Assembly: GCA_032358255.1 (NCBI GenBank)
Contig: JAULBX010000448.1
Location: forward strand, 62,001-126,000
DNA length: 64,000 bases
Direction: 5' to 3'
Source of the DNA: Heterotrichella gracilis
Lineage: Eukaryota; Sar; Xanthophyceae; Tribonematales; Xanthonemataceae
The translations under genes were made by a program, and so were the position numbers. The notes under the pieces were generated by a model. It ran no database searches, was not told the DNA's origin, and worked only from the letters and a program-made list of their open reading frames with translations. This document shows, piece after piece, positions 36,076 through 47,812 of this stretch. The first letter of the stretch is position 1, and each line of letters starts with the position of its first letter.

Positions 36076-37709
36076 ACGGTGGTCGCTTTTGAAGCAGTCA
36101 CACCAGCAGCGACGACGGCAGTAGAACCTGTGGCACTGCCGTGCAGGTGGCCACTGGCGTGTTTCCCACCACAACTCTACTGCCAAGTATACTTGGCACA
36201 GCTCTGATCACAATTGCAAGATACATTGATACATTAATAGAACCCTGTTAGCACTGTCCCTTCAAGATCTGTTTACATGCCTCATCCTTACAAGGCACTG
36301 CGTCCATGCAGATGCTTTTTTCCTATGCTACAGCTTCGCAGGTGTGGTTGCTTATTGGTTTTTATTTATAGATGTAGGTGGGTGCGAACGTTCGCATCAG
36401 TTTGCCACTGCAGGCTTGACATTCATCTTCATTTTGTTTTGAAGGTACAAGAAAAGAAAGGTTGCTGCGTGACATGCCAGTTAGATGTGAGGGTTAGCCA
36501 ACTAGTTGACCAGAACTATTCTAGCAAACAAGATGTTACAAGCCGCCTGATGCAAGATATTATTACTGTGTCTGCTCACAGATATTTTACGTCTGACTAT
36601 TTGTAAGCCTATGCGGTGAACGACACCTACTACAGACTGGGGGGCGTTGCCAACTGTGACGCAAACTTTTGTTATCTGATGCCACTGTTGTAAGGCTAAG
36701 CTTTGCCTTCCAAAGACAATGCCCAGCTGGCAATTTGTAGCTCCGATAGCTCTGACTACACGCAGTGACTGGTGCACCTTATGTCTCACAAATGGGAAGG
36801 AAGGAATGCACAGCGAGTAGATAAGGAGCACCCGTGCAAGGCTCACCCAGTGGCAAGGGTACCTGCGCCAAGCGCCATGACTCACTCGGTGACCGGCTTG
36901 CCAACGGCATGCAGAATGCTTTTGAGTGCAAAAGGGTGGGACGTCCGATGACACCTGTTGAAAGCTTGTAGGAAGGAAGTTTTGTTTCACTGGACTGAAT
37001 CCACTTTGAACCCACGCATCATGGCAGTGCCTTTGACCCACATGGCAAAGTTCGAAATGGTATATACCGTGTCACTCGGATCGTGCATGCTGTGGCACGA
37101 TAGCTACCACTTCAAATTATACTACAACTTATAGCAACCTGTCGGTAGTGGTGCTTTTGCCCCTGTATATATGCATGCATGTCTCAGACCTTGGTGCAGA
37201 CATGTGTGCATGCGGTTGCTGAGGTCAACGAGCATCCGGCGTAGTGTGTTGGCTTCGTGAGGACATATGCATATACCTAGTTTCACTCAACTGCATGTAA
37301 AATATATGGGCACCCCCCCCGTGTTTGATGTGCCTCGGCGGACGTTTGCATGCCCTGCATGCATGCATGCATGCATACTGTGCGCTACGAATGACCCTTT
37401 TTTTGAACCTGTGTCCATGCCGGGTGCAGACCATGATACATCCTGCGTATCCATCTCAATGGTATGAAAGTTTGAGGTTCAATTCGACCACTAGCCCGCA
37501 AGCACTTGTCTGCAGGTGCCTTGTCTTTGTGCTGCAGCTGGGCTATATTTCTTGGCTTGTACGAGAGAATACATTGCAAACCTACATCAGCTTGTGTAAG
37601 CCATAGATCACATGCCCACCTGCCACACTATGTTCTGCGAGTAGGTTTGCTGCCGTTAAACACTACTATTTGCTGCCGTTTGCTGCCATTAGACACATAT
37701 GCCTGCGAC
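36076..37709. other. Intergenic region with GCATGC-type palindromic runs
   Basis: No gene is supported here. A (GCAT)n run (about 37350-37376) and a similar one at 37165 are visible. It includes the ZIP 3' UTR and whatever promoter remains of the decayed TPR-RING copy. Confidence 0.45.
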
Positions 37710-40070
37710 ATGGCCTTCCCCAGAACCTTACGAATCGCGGTGTTTCTTGAGCACGGGTTCAGCTCTTCACTGCTCAGGGAACCCCCCCGACATTCAAGCA
37801 GGGAAGAACTGCTGCGCCGCCACGAAGCACTCCTGGAACGCCCCGTGCCTCCTGATGAGTTTGCACATTGACAGCCACCAGAGGATGCCAATGGGTCCTA
37901 TGGTGACCTGTTTGAGTTTGCCAAGCCTCCTGTAGGGATGCCGGCAGACGTGGGGCAGCTGAGGGTCATGCACGTCAGCGGGCTGTCGGCAGGGACGTCC
38001 TTGGGCAGGGTGTACCGCGGGAGGGTGTTGCCTGGAACCCTCGTGGTGCCTCCAGCCATGGACACAGGTGCGTCCAGGCCTTTCCACTAGGACCTCTTAT
38101 CCCCATTGCTGTCGCCACCCCTAGCTTAAGCCAGACCTGCTGATCAACGAGGTCACAGTACAAGCCTGCACAGCCTTGCATGCATATATATGCACCGGCT
38201 CCCCTCGACAGGACCTATGCAAGCAACCCCATGTCATGTGACTTTTAGCCAACATCTATTGGTATCGCTTGAAAGTGCCGCATATGGCATACAAGCAATA
38301 CAGACAGACCAGCAGTTAACCTTGCATGCATTGTGCAACCCCTTGCAATGTCTCCTTTGGTGGTCTTTTGCCGACAGTGTGCTCATGTGAATGCGCTGGC
38401 AATGAAGAAGGCCTTAAATAAGGTTCTAGATATACCACATTCTGCATATATATACACATATAGGCTATATATCAAGTAGCTTCTGAGGCCATTCGTACAG
38501 CCCACGCCTCTGCCAATGAGTGGGATTGTCCCACTGCCACAACTCCCCACCCTTGCAGCGGTGCACACCATCCTGGAGGATGAATTTGGGGATGTGGTGC
38601 CCCTGACCATGTACAAGATGTTTCCCAAGTGCCACTCCTACCCGGAGCGTCTGGAGGCTGCAAGGAGCAAGTTTGGCCAAGGCAAGGTGGTGGCAATGGT
38701 TGAGCCGCTGTTCAAGGTGATGCCAGGCTTGGAGCTGGGGATACGCGTGGACAACCCCAAGGAGGTGAGGTGTGGGCAATCCTTGCAAGGCACGTGCATG
38801 GCATGAGGTGTGGGCAACCCTTGCAAGGCACGTGCATGGCATGCGGTGGTTGCTTCGGAGCATGTCTTTGTGCACATGGAATTGCTGTGCACATCCAGGA
38901 ATGCACATTCGCTACTGGACGGCTGGTTGTTGTCCTGCCCAGCTTGATGAGGAGCGCGTGGCGACAGGAAGAAAGGGTGCACAATTGCGTGCCGCCAGTG
39001 CATGCTTGCAAATGCATGGCACAGGAGGGATGGCGATTTTCTGCCGTTACAATGCAGGGTGTACTGTCTTTTAAAGAGCACTTGCATGTGACCCACCTGA
39101 AGTCGTTGGCATACCCGCCAGCACTGTGGTCTGCCAGCCCGTTTGCGCGTTGATTTCCTTAAAAAATGGCGCAGCACGTCAGTACCAATGCGAGTACGTA
39201 TGCGGTCGTTGCATTGTGATTGTGCCGCATGCTCAGTGCACTCAGTATCACCGTCTGGTAGCATGAAAGCTGGTGGGTGCAATGCAAACCATTGAACACA
39301 AGGGTAACACAGACTTACCAGCCGCTGGGCCACTGTAGCGTAAATCGGAGCGGGACTGATTGACCAGCGTAGGTGCCAGTCTTCATTATACAATTATGTC
39401 TTTACCGATTGACTGATACTGCACTTGGTGGCACTTGCAACTGCAGCCATGCATGTGCTTCCCCTTGAATACCTTTAAAACTGGTGTCATGCCTAGCTAG
39501 CACCATGTTCCTTTTCGAAAACCACCAATGCTCCCTGATGCGCAGGTGCTTTTCCTCGAACGCCAAGTCCCCACAGCCTCAGAGTAGTGGCACACCACAG
39601 CCCAGGGACAGCTTCACAACAACCCACCTGATGGCGCCCTCCCCTGCTTCTAAGTGCTGGGGAGAGTGTTCATCGCCCAGGCGGAATTCTGCCTGCAGCC
39701 GGGGTAGCCCATGGTTGGAGAGGGTGCAGCGGGCTTGGCCGCAAGGACATTTGTGCCTGGGCTCCATGCATCAGCGTAGATCTTGTGACAGCACGCAAGA
39801 CAGCGCATCCCCCTCGTGCACATGAAGCTGGCGCAGCAAGACACCACGTCAATGTTGTCTCCAGCAGTTTCAAAATTTTTTCAGGTTTGTCAGACTTGTC
39901 CCCGGGCTAGCCTGTCCACCCCAGCAGAAGCAGGAGGAACAAGACAATTTGCAAAGGAGGGCACAGCAGCAGGAGCAGATGCAGCAGCAACAAAACTAAT
40001 GCAGTGACCGCTGGCCAATCCACAACAGACCCTTCCTCCTATGCGTGTTGTGTGGGGCGGTACACAGCTT
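37710..40070 (+). pseudogene. Decayed tandem copy of the TPR-RING gene
   Basis: The exon order and sequence follow the intact gene at 40836-43797. Exon 1 (37710-38067) matches RHSSREELLRRHEALLERPV and VYRGRVLPGTLVVPP. Exon 2 (38559-38764) encodes AVHTILEDEFGDVVPL to MVEPLFKVMPGLELGIRVDN. Exon 3 begins at 39546 (VLFLERQ). In-frame stops occur at 37869-37871 (TGA), 39585-39587 (TAG) and 39651-39653 (TAA). The TPR and RING regions beyond are only traceable as eroded DNA similarity (the part aligned to the Lys-rich linker and RING start at about 39900-40070). Exons 1-2 are still well kept, so the duplication is moderately recent. A truncated transcript is possible, but a functional E3 is not. Confidence 0.85.
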
Positions 40071-40176
40071 GCCGCCAAATATGTGCCCACATGCGGGGGC
40101 TGCGCAAACAAATATCTCAGAACCCTCATCTCTGGCGCACAATATTAATTAATTGCAAGTATTCAAGGTGTATATA

Positions 40177-40222
40177 TAGAGCCTTTTAGGGGTATTGAAT
40201 AGAGCCTTTTAGGGGTATCGAA
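40177..40222. repeat. Direct repeat, two units of about 23 bp
   Basis: AGAGCCTTTTAGGGGTAT-GAAT occurs twice in tandem with one substitution (TTGAAT and TCGAAT). It lies between the decayed and intact TPR-RING copies. Confidence 0.85.
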
Positions 40223-40429
40223 TTTTGGAGGTTATTGCTGGTATGTTAAGTTCTGCTTTGCATGCAGTGCACTGCGCCAGTTAGTTTGTGTATATATGGC
40301 ACAAACCACTTCATTTCAGTATAGGATTGTACCGAGTACAAGTCATTGCATGGCCATGGGCAGCGCCTGGTGCGCCAGCATATATATAGCCCTTCAAATA
40401 TTCCTAGGTAATTAGATTTGGCTGCATGC

Positions 40430-40445
40430 CACCTAGTACTAGGTG
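40430..40445. repeat. 16-bp perfect palindrome
   Basis: CACCTAGTACTAGGTG is its own reverse complement. It is followed by AACTAGGTGGGTACTAG, giving further partial symmetry. It lies about 390 bp upstream of the intact TPR-RING start and could be a protein-binding site or chance. Confidence 0.6.
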
Positions 40446-40835
40446 TTAACTAGGTGGGTACTAGATTAGTACTCAACCTGCAGGACTGTTGCCAAATTAA
40501 TCGTGAGTCACCGCAGTGCACCAAAAACACACCTCAAACTTGACCAGGCCTGTAAAAGGTAGAATACTTCCACCCTAAAACCTATAGACCCTAATTGTAA
40601 ACCCTAACTGTAAACCCTCCAGTGCTGCCAGCATGCCCGTGTAGACACGGGTCCGCTAGGTTGTTGCAACATAGGTTTATCTGGCAAAAGGCCCTTTTGC
40701 CATCCACACCTAACGCAAGTAGTTGCAGAACGTTTAACCAGTAGCTGCTGTCAAGGGCGAGTTGAGCGCTGGAACACAGTTGGTGCCCTTAAAACAGTGT
40801 TGCGACAATTGTATATGTATGCGCATGGCCTCGAC

Positions 40836-43797
40836 ATGGATTTTTTGGACTTGTTCAGGTTGCTCACGGCCAGTGAGCGCCCCCACCGTTCAAGCAGGGC
40901 AGCGCTGGTGCGTCACCACGAAACGTTTCTAGCACATTCCGTGCCCACTCATGAGTACGAGCACCGAAAAAGCGATGACCTGTGCGTCAAGCCTCCTCGA
41001 CAGATGCCTGAAGATGTGGGGGCCCTGCGGCCTATCTCCATCAGGGAGCTGTCCACAGGGGAGTCCAAGGGCCAGGTACACCGCGGGAGGGTTTTGCGTG
41101 GAACACTGGTGGTACCCCCAGGCATTGAGAGAGGTGAGTTGTATGCCATTTGCGTGCATTGACTTCCCCGCACGGACTTTCCTGTGTCACACATTGGCCT
41201 GCAGCTGATTGCATCATGCAGTGCACTTATGCATGGCCATATCTCTCCTGGAGGCTCAGCAGGAGTGTGTACACAGATCTCTGATAGCTGCTGAGGCAAG
41301 GCATCTATATATACCCAACGCATGCAACTATGTTTCTGATAGCCAACTGGAGTCTGGCACATGTAAGTACCTTGATTCCCCACTGGCTAGCACTGTTTGA
41401 AAACAGGCCTGTCATGCCAACGCTGTACAACCGCCCACTACTGCAGCAGTGCACACCATCCTGGAGGATGAGGACGGGGATGTGCTGCCCCTCAACCTGT
41501 ACAACATGCTTCCAGAGTGCCTGTATCCCATGCAATTGGGGATGGCAAGGAGCATATATCCAAAGGGCACAAAGGTGGCGATAGTTGAGCCATTCTACAA
41601 GGTGATGCCAGACGGGGAGCTGGGAGTGCGCGTGGACAACAGGGATGAGGTGAGGCGTGGGTGTGAGGATTGCCCACCTGAGGTGCTTTCTGCCTGCTGG
41701 GGTCCTGTGCAGAATCTGATGTGGTGAGGATGTGCACTCTGCGCATCATACTAACATTGCTGCTGCAATGCCACAATTGCATGCGGCCCACCTGGTGTTG
41801 CCCTGGTGCAAGCTAGTGGATATGCTCGACGTTGTTTATGCACGAATCACCCGCCCTGGACTTTTTCCCTACAATTTCCTAATATGATATATTTGTTTCA
41901 ATGCTTTTGAGCTCAAAGCATTGACTGGCACCAACATGAGCCCAGCCACAACCTGCTGGCCGCCATGCGGCATCAATGTACCAACCATCATGCGCTTCTT
42001 TAGCTAGCATGGCTGCTCATTCAGATAAAATTCCAATGCAATTATTTGATATTTGCCATTTGACAACGTCTGCACCGTTTAGGTGATTGCGACCACATTT
42101 CTTCGTGAGCACCAGATGTAGATTGTGCCATGCTACAATGTGCCATGCTAAGATTCGATATTTATCCTCCCCGTTGCGCAGGTGGTCTTCCTGGACAGCT
42201 TGGGCCCCACAACACTCGAGCAATGGCACACCAAAGCCCAGGCACATCTGGACAACGACACGCCCAAACGCGCCCTCCCCTGCTTCCAGCGCGCCCTGAA
42301 AATGTCATCGCAGGCTGCCAACCAGGACAGCATCCTCCCCTCACTCCTGCTCAATCTGGCTGCATGCCACCTGGAGCTTCAGCAGCCAGCGCAGGCACTG
42401 GAGTACGCCATGGCGGCACTGGCGGTGGATCCTGGGCTTGACAAGGGGTGGTACCGAGCGGCAGTTGCGCTGGAGGCGCTTGGAGAGGCCAGTGCTGCGC
42501 TGTGGTGCTGCAACCAGGTGGGCAGTGGTGGCATCCTGCTTTGAAATTTGTTCTAAGGATCTCAATTGTTGTTTTTGGAATAGGGGCCCACTTGTTGTAC
42601 ATTTTGTTGCTTGTTCTTTCAACTAAAATAATTTCCAGATCCTCACTGGCAGTACTGGTACTGTTACCCTGGCGCAATGACGCAGACATCCCGACCCATA
42701 CATTTATTATTTGATTGATTTGGCACCTTGAACCCTAAAAGATGAGCACTAAGCTCATTTCAGTTGTCCTGGGGGTGTAAATGGCCCTGGATCCAGGGCG
42801 ATCCACACCGCGGGGCAAAATACCTTTCAAGAGTCCTTTTCACATTGACTATCGCCAGATTGCATGAATAACATCAAAGGTGGCACCACTGCAGGTGGAC
42901 GGCGCGGGTGATAACCGCGACCCAAAGGTGGAGACGCTGCGCAGCAAGCTGCAGGTGAGGCATGGGTCCGACAGGATGGGTAGCGCAAGCAGGGCTGATG
43001 TTGTGCAGCACCTGGTGCAGACGCTCGCAGCCGCACCGCCGCAGCCGCCAGCACAGCTTGGCGACGCACCGCCAGCCGCCGCCCCACAGGCCGCGCTGCC
43101 ACGCAAGGAGGCTGGGAACAGCCTTTTCAAGGGCAAGCTCTATTCCGAGGCTGCTGCTGAGTACCACCGTGCTCTGACATGCCTGCGCTCATCTGTGGAG
43201 CTGCTTGTGGGGTGCGCCAACTGCCAAGTGAAGCTTGATGGGGAGTGTGTGGCTGCCGCATGGAGCGCATCGGCTGCCGTGGTGGTCAATCCTCACTTGG
43301 CAGTTGCCCACCATGCATTGGTGGAGGCTTGCCTGCAGCTGGGGTGGGTGGGAGAGGCGGGCGCAGCCGTCAAGACCGCGCTCAGATTCTCACCTGGTGA
43401 CGATTGGCTGGTGTCAATGCATCTGCTCATCTTGGATAGGATGCCGTCTGAGCACCCAGTGGGACCTGGGACCTCTGCATCACCGGGCAGGGCAGGTGGG
43501 GGTGATGAAGTGGGTGCAGCCAGGCAGGGTGCCCATGCCAGTCCCAGCAAAAGCAAGAGGAAAAAGGACAGCAGGAGGGCCAAGCGGGAGCAACAGCAGC
43601 AGCAGAACTCCAGCATGAGCGCTGGCCCATCCACACCTGACCCCTCCTCTGGTGCGTGTGTGGTGTGCTTTGATCAGGAATGCGAGGTGGTGTTCACAGC
43701 CTGCGGCCACATGTGTGCATGCTCAGCCTGCGCAATCAGGCTTTCCAGCTGTCCACTCTGCCGCGTTCAGTCCAAGGCCATCAAGGTGTTTCGGTAG
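40836..43797 (+). CDS. TPR and RING-finger protein (putative E3 ubiquitin ligase), 4 exons
   Basis: Exons 40836-41133, 41447-41649, 42182-42517 and 42895-43797 join in phase to give 579 residues. Exons 1-2 form a region I do not recognise (RSSRAALVRHHETFL, then AVHTILEDEDGDVLPLNLYN). Exon 3 encodes TPR helices (LLLNLAACHLELQQPAQALE, then YRAAVALEALGEASAALW). Exon 4 begins with a variable linker and a second TPR block (AGNSLFKGKLYSEAAAEYHR, then GWVGEAGAAVKTAL), followed by a basic Lys/Arg/Gln linker. It ends with a C3HC4-type RING: CVVC, then TACGHMCACSAC, then CPLC, ending IKVFR. The arrangement suggests an E3 that selects partners through its TPRs. The start is the ATG that aligns with the start of the decayed copy; an in-frame ATG lies 21 bases upstream. 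Confidence 0.88.
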
Positions 43798-43910
43798 ACC
43801 AATGCGCATTGGATTTTCCCTGACCAGACTGCAGTTCAGGGTTCAGGGGTTAGGGTTTAGGTTAGGTATCGGTAGACCATTGCGCATCGGATTTCCCTGA
43901 ACAGTTCTAC
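43787..43910 (+). repeat. Duplicate of the TPR-RING stop-codon region
   Basis: The last bases of the gene and its 3' UTR (CGGTAGACCAATGCGCAT, from 43790) recur at about 43869 as CGGTAGACCATTGCGCAT. The two are separated by GGTTCAGGGGTTAGGGTTTA. This has the same form as the intronic exon-edge duplicates, but at a 3' end. Confidence 0.85.
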
Positions 43911-44521
43911 GGTTTTGTGCTAGGGTTGCCTCGATGGTAGACACACACCTGTGTGCATCAATTGAACTTTCGTGAAACCTGTCAAGTTGAGCAGCGTTGT
44001 AAAAGGAAGCAGATTCTGAAGTTGATGTGGGTTTCAGTTATTTTGCACACTGTCAGTCTGTCATCATGTCCTGGACCATCGCATGGACCATGCGATGTTG
44101 CCGTATTACCTCTTCAAGAGGTACGTTTTCATACAGTGTATTTTAATGCATACTGCTCAGCCCCGGGCAGCCCGCTGACGATGCACTAAGCCTTGCCATG
44201 GGCACTGGTCATACCGGCATCTGAGCATACAGCAGGCTTGTGGTACTTCACAAAATGATGATCGAGTGCAATTGGTACTGAGTCATACTGGTAGCAGTGT
44301 TATCAAAAATTGCTATATCACAGCCACTGTTCAATTTGTAGAGCAGAGGAGGCCAGTGCCATATGCAATATTGCCATACATGGTTGCTTATTACGGCAGA
44401 GGCCCTCGCTGCCCAATGGCCAATCTCAAGCCCCTCGGTAACCACTTTTGGGGGCCCCTTTTGAAAAGTAAATGTTTAGAGTTTAGAGAAACGTCTCCTG
44501 AAATGTATAGCTGATAATGCC
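43911..44521. other. Convergent intergenic region
   Basis: This lies between the TPR-RING gene and the F-box/LRR gene on the minus strand. No further gene is seen. Confidence 0.4.
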
Positions 44522-46243
44522 TCATGACAGGAATTTGTCAAGAATGTTGGGCAAATCCCACCCCTCCTTTGGATCCGGCATCCCATACTCATGCGCTTTG
44601 CCTTGACTTCCATCCCGCACAGCAATGCTGTAGCTGCCACCAGGCAGCCGCGTCCACTGGTACCACACACCATCGGTCAACCTCACGTCCCCTGGATTCG
44701 CCGCGCATGGGATGGTGTCAAAGTCCAGCCAAGATTCTGGGCTAACGTGCAGTCGCAGCTTCGTTGCATGCTCAGACTGCCATGAGAGATCTCTCAGGCT
44801 GGGCAGCCAGGGCACCACCACTGGCTGCAGGAGCGGGCCCAGGTCCCTATTTAAGGGTTCTGCAAACTGCACCTGCAGCTGCTCCAGTTGGGGCAAGCGC
44901 GCCAGCCACGCAAGCAGCAATCTATACCTCTCCCTCTCGAGCAGTGTGAGACTCAGTACCCGCAACTGAAGTGCCATGCACCCCCACGACTGCATGTTGT
45001 GAAATGTGGCACTTGGTAGTCGCACGGTGTGGAGAGCATGAGGGAGGGAGCCCTCCTCCATCTGGGCCTCGCCACCCGCCACCAACAGGCGCCCAAGGAA
45101 CTGAGGCAGCCCGCCACGTGGCAACACCACATGCCTGTCGCACCTGGGAAAGGAGGCCAGCGTCAAGAGGGTGGGGTTGGTGGCGGCAAGGAAATTTGTA
45201 CATGACACGCACAAACCTTATTCATAAACAGCAGCAATCATGGTGCACATATATGCCTAGTGGAAAATTGTGACAAATGTCAAAGTTTATGTTGAAAAAG
45301 AATAAACTAGTACTTTATATTTCCGAAGTAAATCAATGCTTTATATACTTTTTTAAAGAATTGTGCAGATTCTAAATGCGAAGGGGAACTGTAGCAAAAA
45401 GAACAACATAAAATAAGTAAAATCCTCTACGGGTAATGAGAGTACTCACCTGATGGAAAGTGTTTGCAGCACGGTGCACCCAGAAAGGTTCACCAGTAGG
45501 TGGTCGCTGTACTCTGAATACAGCACAATGTGAGTGAGCGCTGTGAGCTGATTGATTCCCGGAAACAATGTTGTAATTATGCTGGCATCTTCCATTTCTT
45601 CGTCTACCTCCAACTCACTTTGCGCTTCAACTAGCTCCAGTTCCCGGAGCGACAGTGGCAGCGGGAACGCGGGTGCTGGCCCTTCGCTGGGATGCAGGCT
45701 CAGGCCCAGGCTGGTGAGCTGGGTGAGGGCTGTCAGGAAGCGGAAGTTGTCTTCCTCGGTGGTGGCAATGAGCTCCAGGGTGGTGAGGGTAGTGAACTTG
45801 CGCAGGATAAGCTCGGGCTTGCCAGGGATCCCTGGTGCGCCTTGCAGCTGCAACAGCTCCAAGCGCTGGGGGTTGAGGCAGGCCAGGGACCACTACACCA
45901 CCTTCTGGCCCCACTCATACTCCATCAGGTCTGCATGTTCGAACTGGCCCAGCTCCCTCTTTTCTAGCACCTCGTTGAGGTTCGCCCCAGTTTCCACCGA
46001 CACCCATCTAGCTGTGGCCAAGCGGGGGCCCATCCAGTATGCAAAACGTGCCCACATGGTTCTGTCAAGCATCCACAGCCAGTCAGTTGACGCAAGCGGG
46101 ATCCTTTCCCACACAGGAGACGACTCATCCATTGCGTCCCTCCAAGCCCTGCACGTCGCTTGCGCCCAGATTCTGTCATTCAAGTTGAGCCTGGCCAGGA
46201 TGTTCTGTAGCTGGGCAACGGGGAGGGACGTGATAGTGGCCAT
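44522..46243 (-). pseudogene. F-box/LRR-like gene with one in-frame stop
   Basis: Translation starts with MATITSLPVAQLQNILARLN and continues LNDRIWAQATCRAWRDAMDE, an F-box that would bind SKP1 in an SCF ubiquitin ligase. The frame runs to EWGQKVV, meets TAG at plus-strand 45895-45893, and then continues in the same frame with WSLACLNPQRLELLQLQ and leucine-rich repeat-like segments (ELILRKFTTLTTLELIAT). It ends at a donor near 45448. A second exon (about 45145-44522) continues with more Leu-rich repeats (LPQLEQLQVQFAEPL) to a stop after DKFLS. The sequence is otherwise well preserved, so the TAG may be a recent mutation, a sequence error, or part of a 36-base intron (GTGGTG to CCCCAG), which would be unusually short here. 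Confidence 0.65.
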
Positions 46244-47103
46244 CGGAAAGTGCCTGAGGGCAAAATAGTTGCGTTTGACTACGCTGGAAATCAAAGCCTT
46301 TGGCAAAGGGCTGTGTTACTAGGCATATGCCTGCACTGAAGGGGTGCATGCATATGCGCCTCCATTGCACGACGGCAGGTTCTGGGCTACCGAGGGCTTA
46401 TCTTAACGGTTATCATCTCCAAGATGACAACTCAGAGTGCCTGTGCACTTCACCAGTTGAGATCTGCGGGCGAACACAGATAGGCAGATGCATGCATGCG
46501 TATTAATCGAACTCGAGCCAAGGGCCTAAACAGTTCCTCTAAACGTATTTCAGCGGCGACAGATAGGCTCGCCAGGACCATGCACCAGATATAAGTCGTT
46601 GGGGTTTGGGTTGTGCACCAAGCAGGTGGGCGCTCGAGCTCGAGGTTATTGGCGGGAAATGGGGACCATACTTCAAGATGACTGACGCTGCTTTTCTACC
46701 ACCAGTAACTGCTGACCAGACTGACTACACGTGATTCAACCACAATCCTGTTACCCAGGTGGACGCTGTACACAACTGTAATCTCATTATCCTCGGAATA
46801 GTTGGCCACGCATACTTAAGGACCAAAGCCACTTCACAGCAGAGCCAACACATCACTGCAAGCACCCCAGGCGGAAGTTAAAACCTGCTGCGGTAGGCCT
46901 TTTGAGGTATGTATACGTTAGAGGAGAAGATGCGCTTGATGGGTTTCAAATTTTGAATTCAGCCCATGTGCACAAAGTCGAGTCAGTCCCAACTGCCACC
47001 TAACAACGCTAGCTACACATATACCACCGCTCCGATTTCCATATAACACCGCTCTGATTTCCATTTACACCTATAGGTCGCCAGCAGCAACGGCAGCCAA
47101 ACC
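46244..47103. other. Divergent intergenic region between two F-box genes
   Basis: About 860 bp lie between the two divergent F-box starts. Near 47020-47070 the block ACCGCTCxGATTTCCATxTA occurs twice in tandem. This is a plausible shared promoter; no defined motif is claimed. Confidence 0.45.
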
Positions 47104-47809
47104 ATGGTGACTATGCGAGGAGCAGGCTGCTGGCCCAAAGGCATGGGCAGTGAGAAGGCAGCACCTGCTCAACCAAACCCCACCAGCCCCACTCGAGAAC
47201 TGCAACTGGACGACCTGCCTGATACAGTGCTGGGCCGCATCTTGCTGGGAGGGCCTCTTGACGAGCGTGCGCGGGCGATCACTGTGTGCAAGCGCTGGCA
47301 CTCAGTCATTCACAGCCAGGGAGTGCTGTGGGAGGTAACGGACCCCAACGACGCCTGTCCCAGGCTTGACCAGCTGAAGGCTCACTTGGCGGGCACAAGA
47401 GTATTGGACGTCAGGGGTTGGTGTCACTTGCGTGCACGCCTGCCCTGCCTGGAGGTTCTGTCAGCACTGGACCCAGGTGCAGACACTGAGCATCGGCTTT
47501 CACGCTACACCAGTCACCCAGTTGGCCGACCTGGTGGGGCACTTTCTGGCAATAGGGCGCCTGCGCAAGCTGGAGGAGCTGACGCTGGGGTCTGCAGTCT
47601 GTCCCTGGTACGCAGGGTCGGAGGATGGCCGCTTGGCAGCGTTGGCGCGGCACCTCTCCGACCTCACATGCCTAACCCGCCTCTCGGTGACGCTCTCCCT
47701 CATTGGCCATGACGTTGGCTATGGCGATACGGTGTACTGCCTACTCCCGCTGCCTTTGCTTCCCTCAGTCACCCATGCGGAGGTCGTTGTGGTGCCCCCT
47801 GTGCAGTAG
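47104..47809 (+). pseudogene. F-box protein gene, single exon with a frameshift
   Basis: The frame from 47104 encodes an F-box: ELQLDDLPDTVLGRILLGGP then CKRWHSVIHSQGVLWEV. It continues to CLEVLSALDPG at about 47472. From there the homologous-looking continuation lies in the next frame (VQTLSIGFHATPVTQLADLV, then RLRKLEELTLGSAV, then LTRLSVTLSLIGHD) and ends with VVVVPPVQ and a TAG at 47807-47809. The break is at CCAGGTGCAG, where one extra base changes the frame. No intron fits because the flanking frames abut. It is either a recently broken F-box/LRR gene or a sequence error. Its neighbour on the minus strand is also an F-box/LRR-type gene, so these may be divergent relatives. Confidence 0.65.
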
Positions 47810-47812
47810 GTG

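Noticed and set aside
37869-37871. In-frame TGA in the decayed TPR-RING copy as a selenocysteine codon
   Set aside because: Green algae do make selenoproteins, but the intact copy has no Cys at this position and the same copy has further TAG and TAA stops.
47470-47476. Programmed frameshift in the plus-strand F-box gene
   Set aside because: No slippery heptamer or downstream structure typical of programmed shifting is evident. A single-base change or error is simpler.
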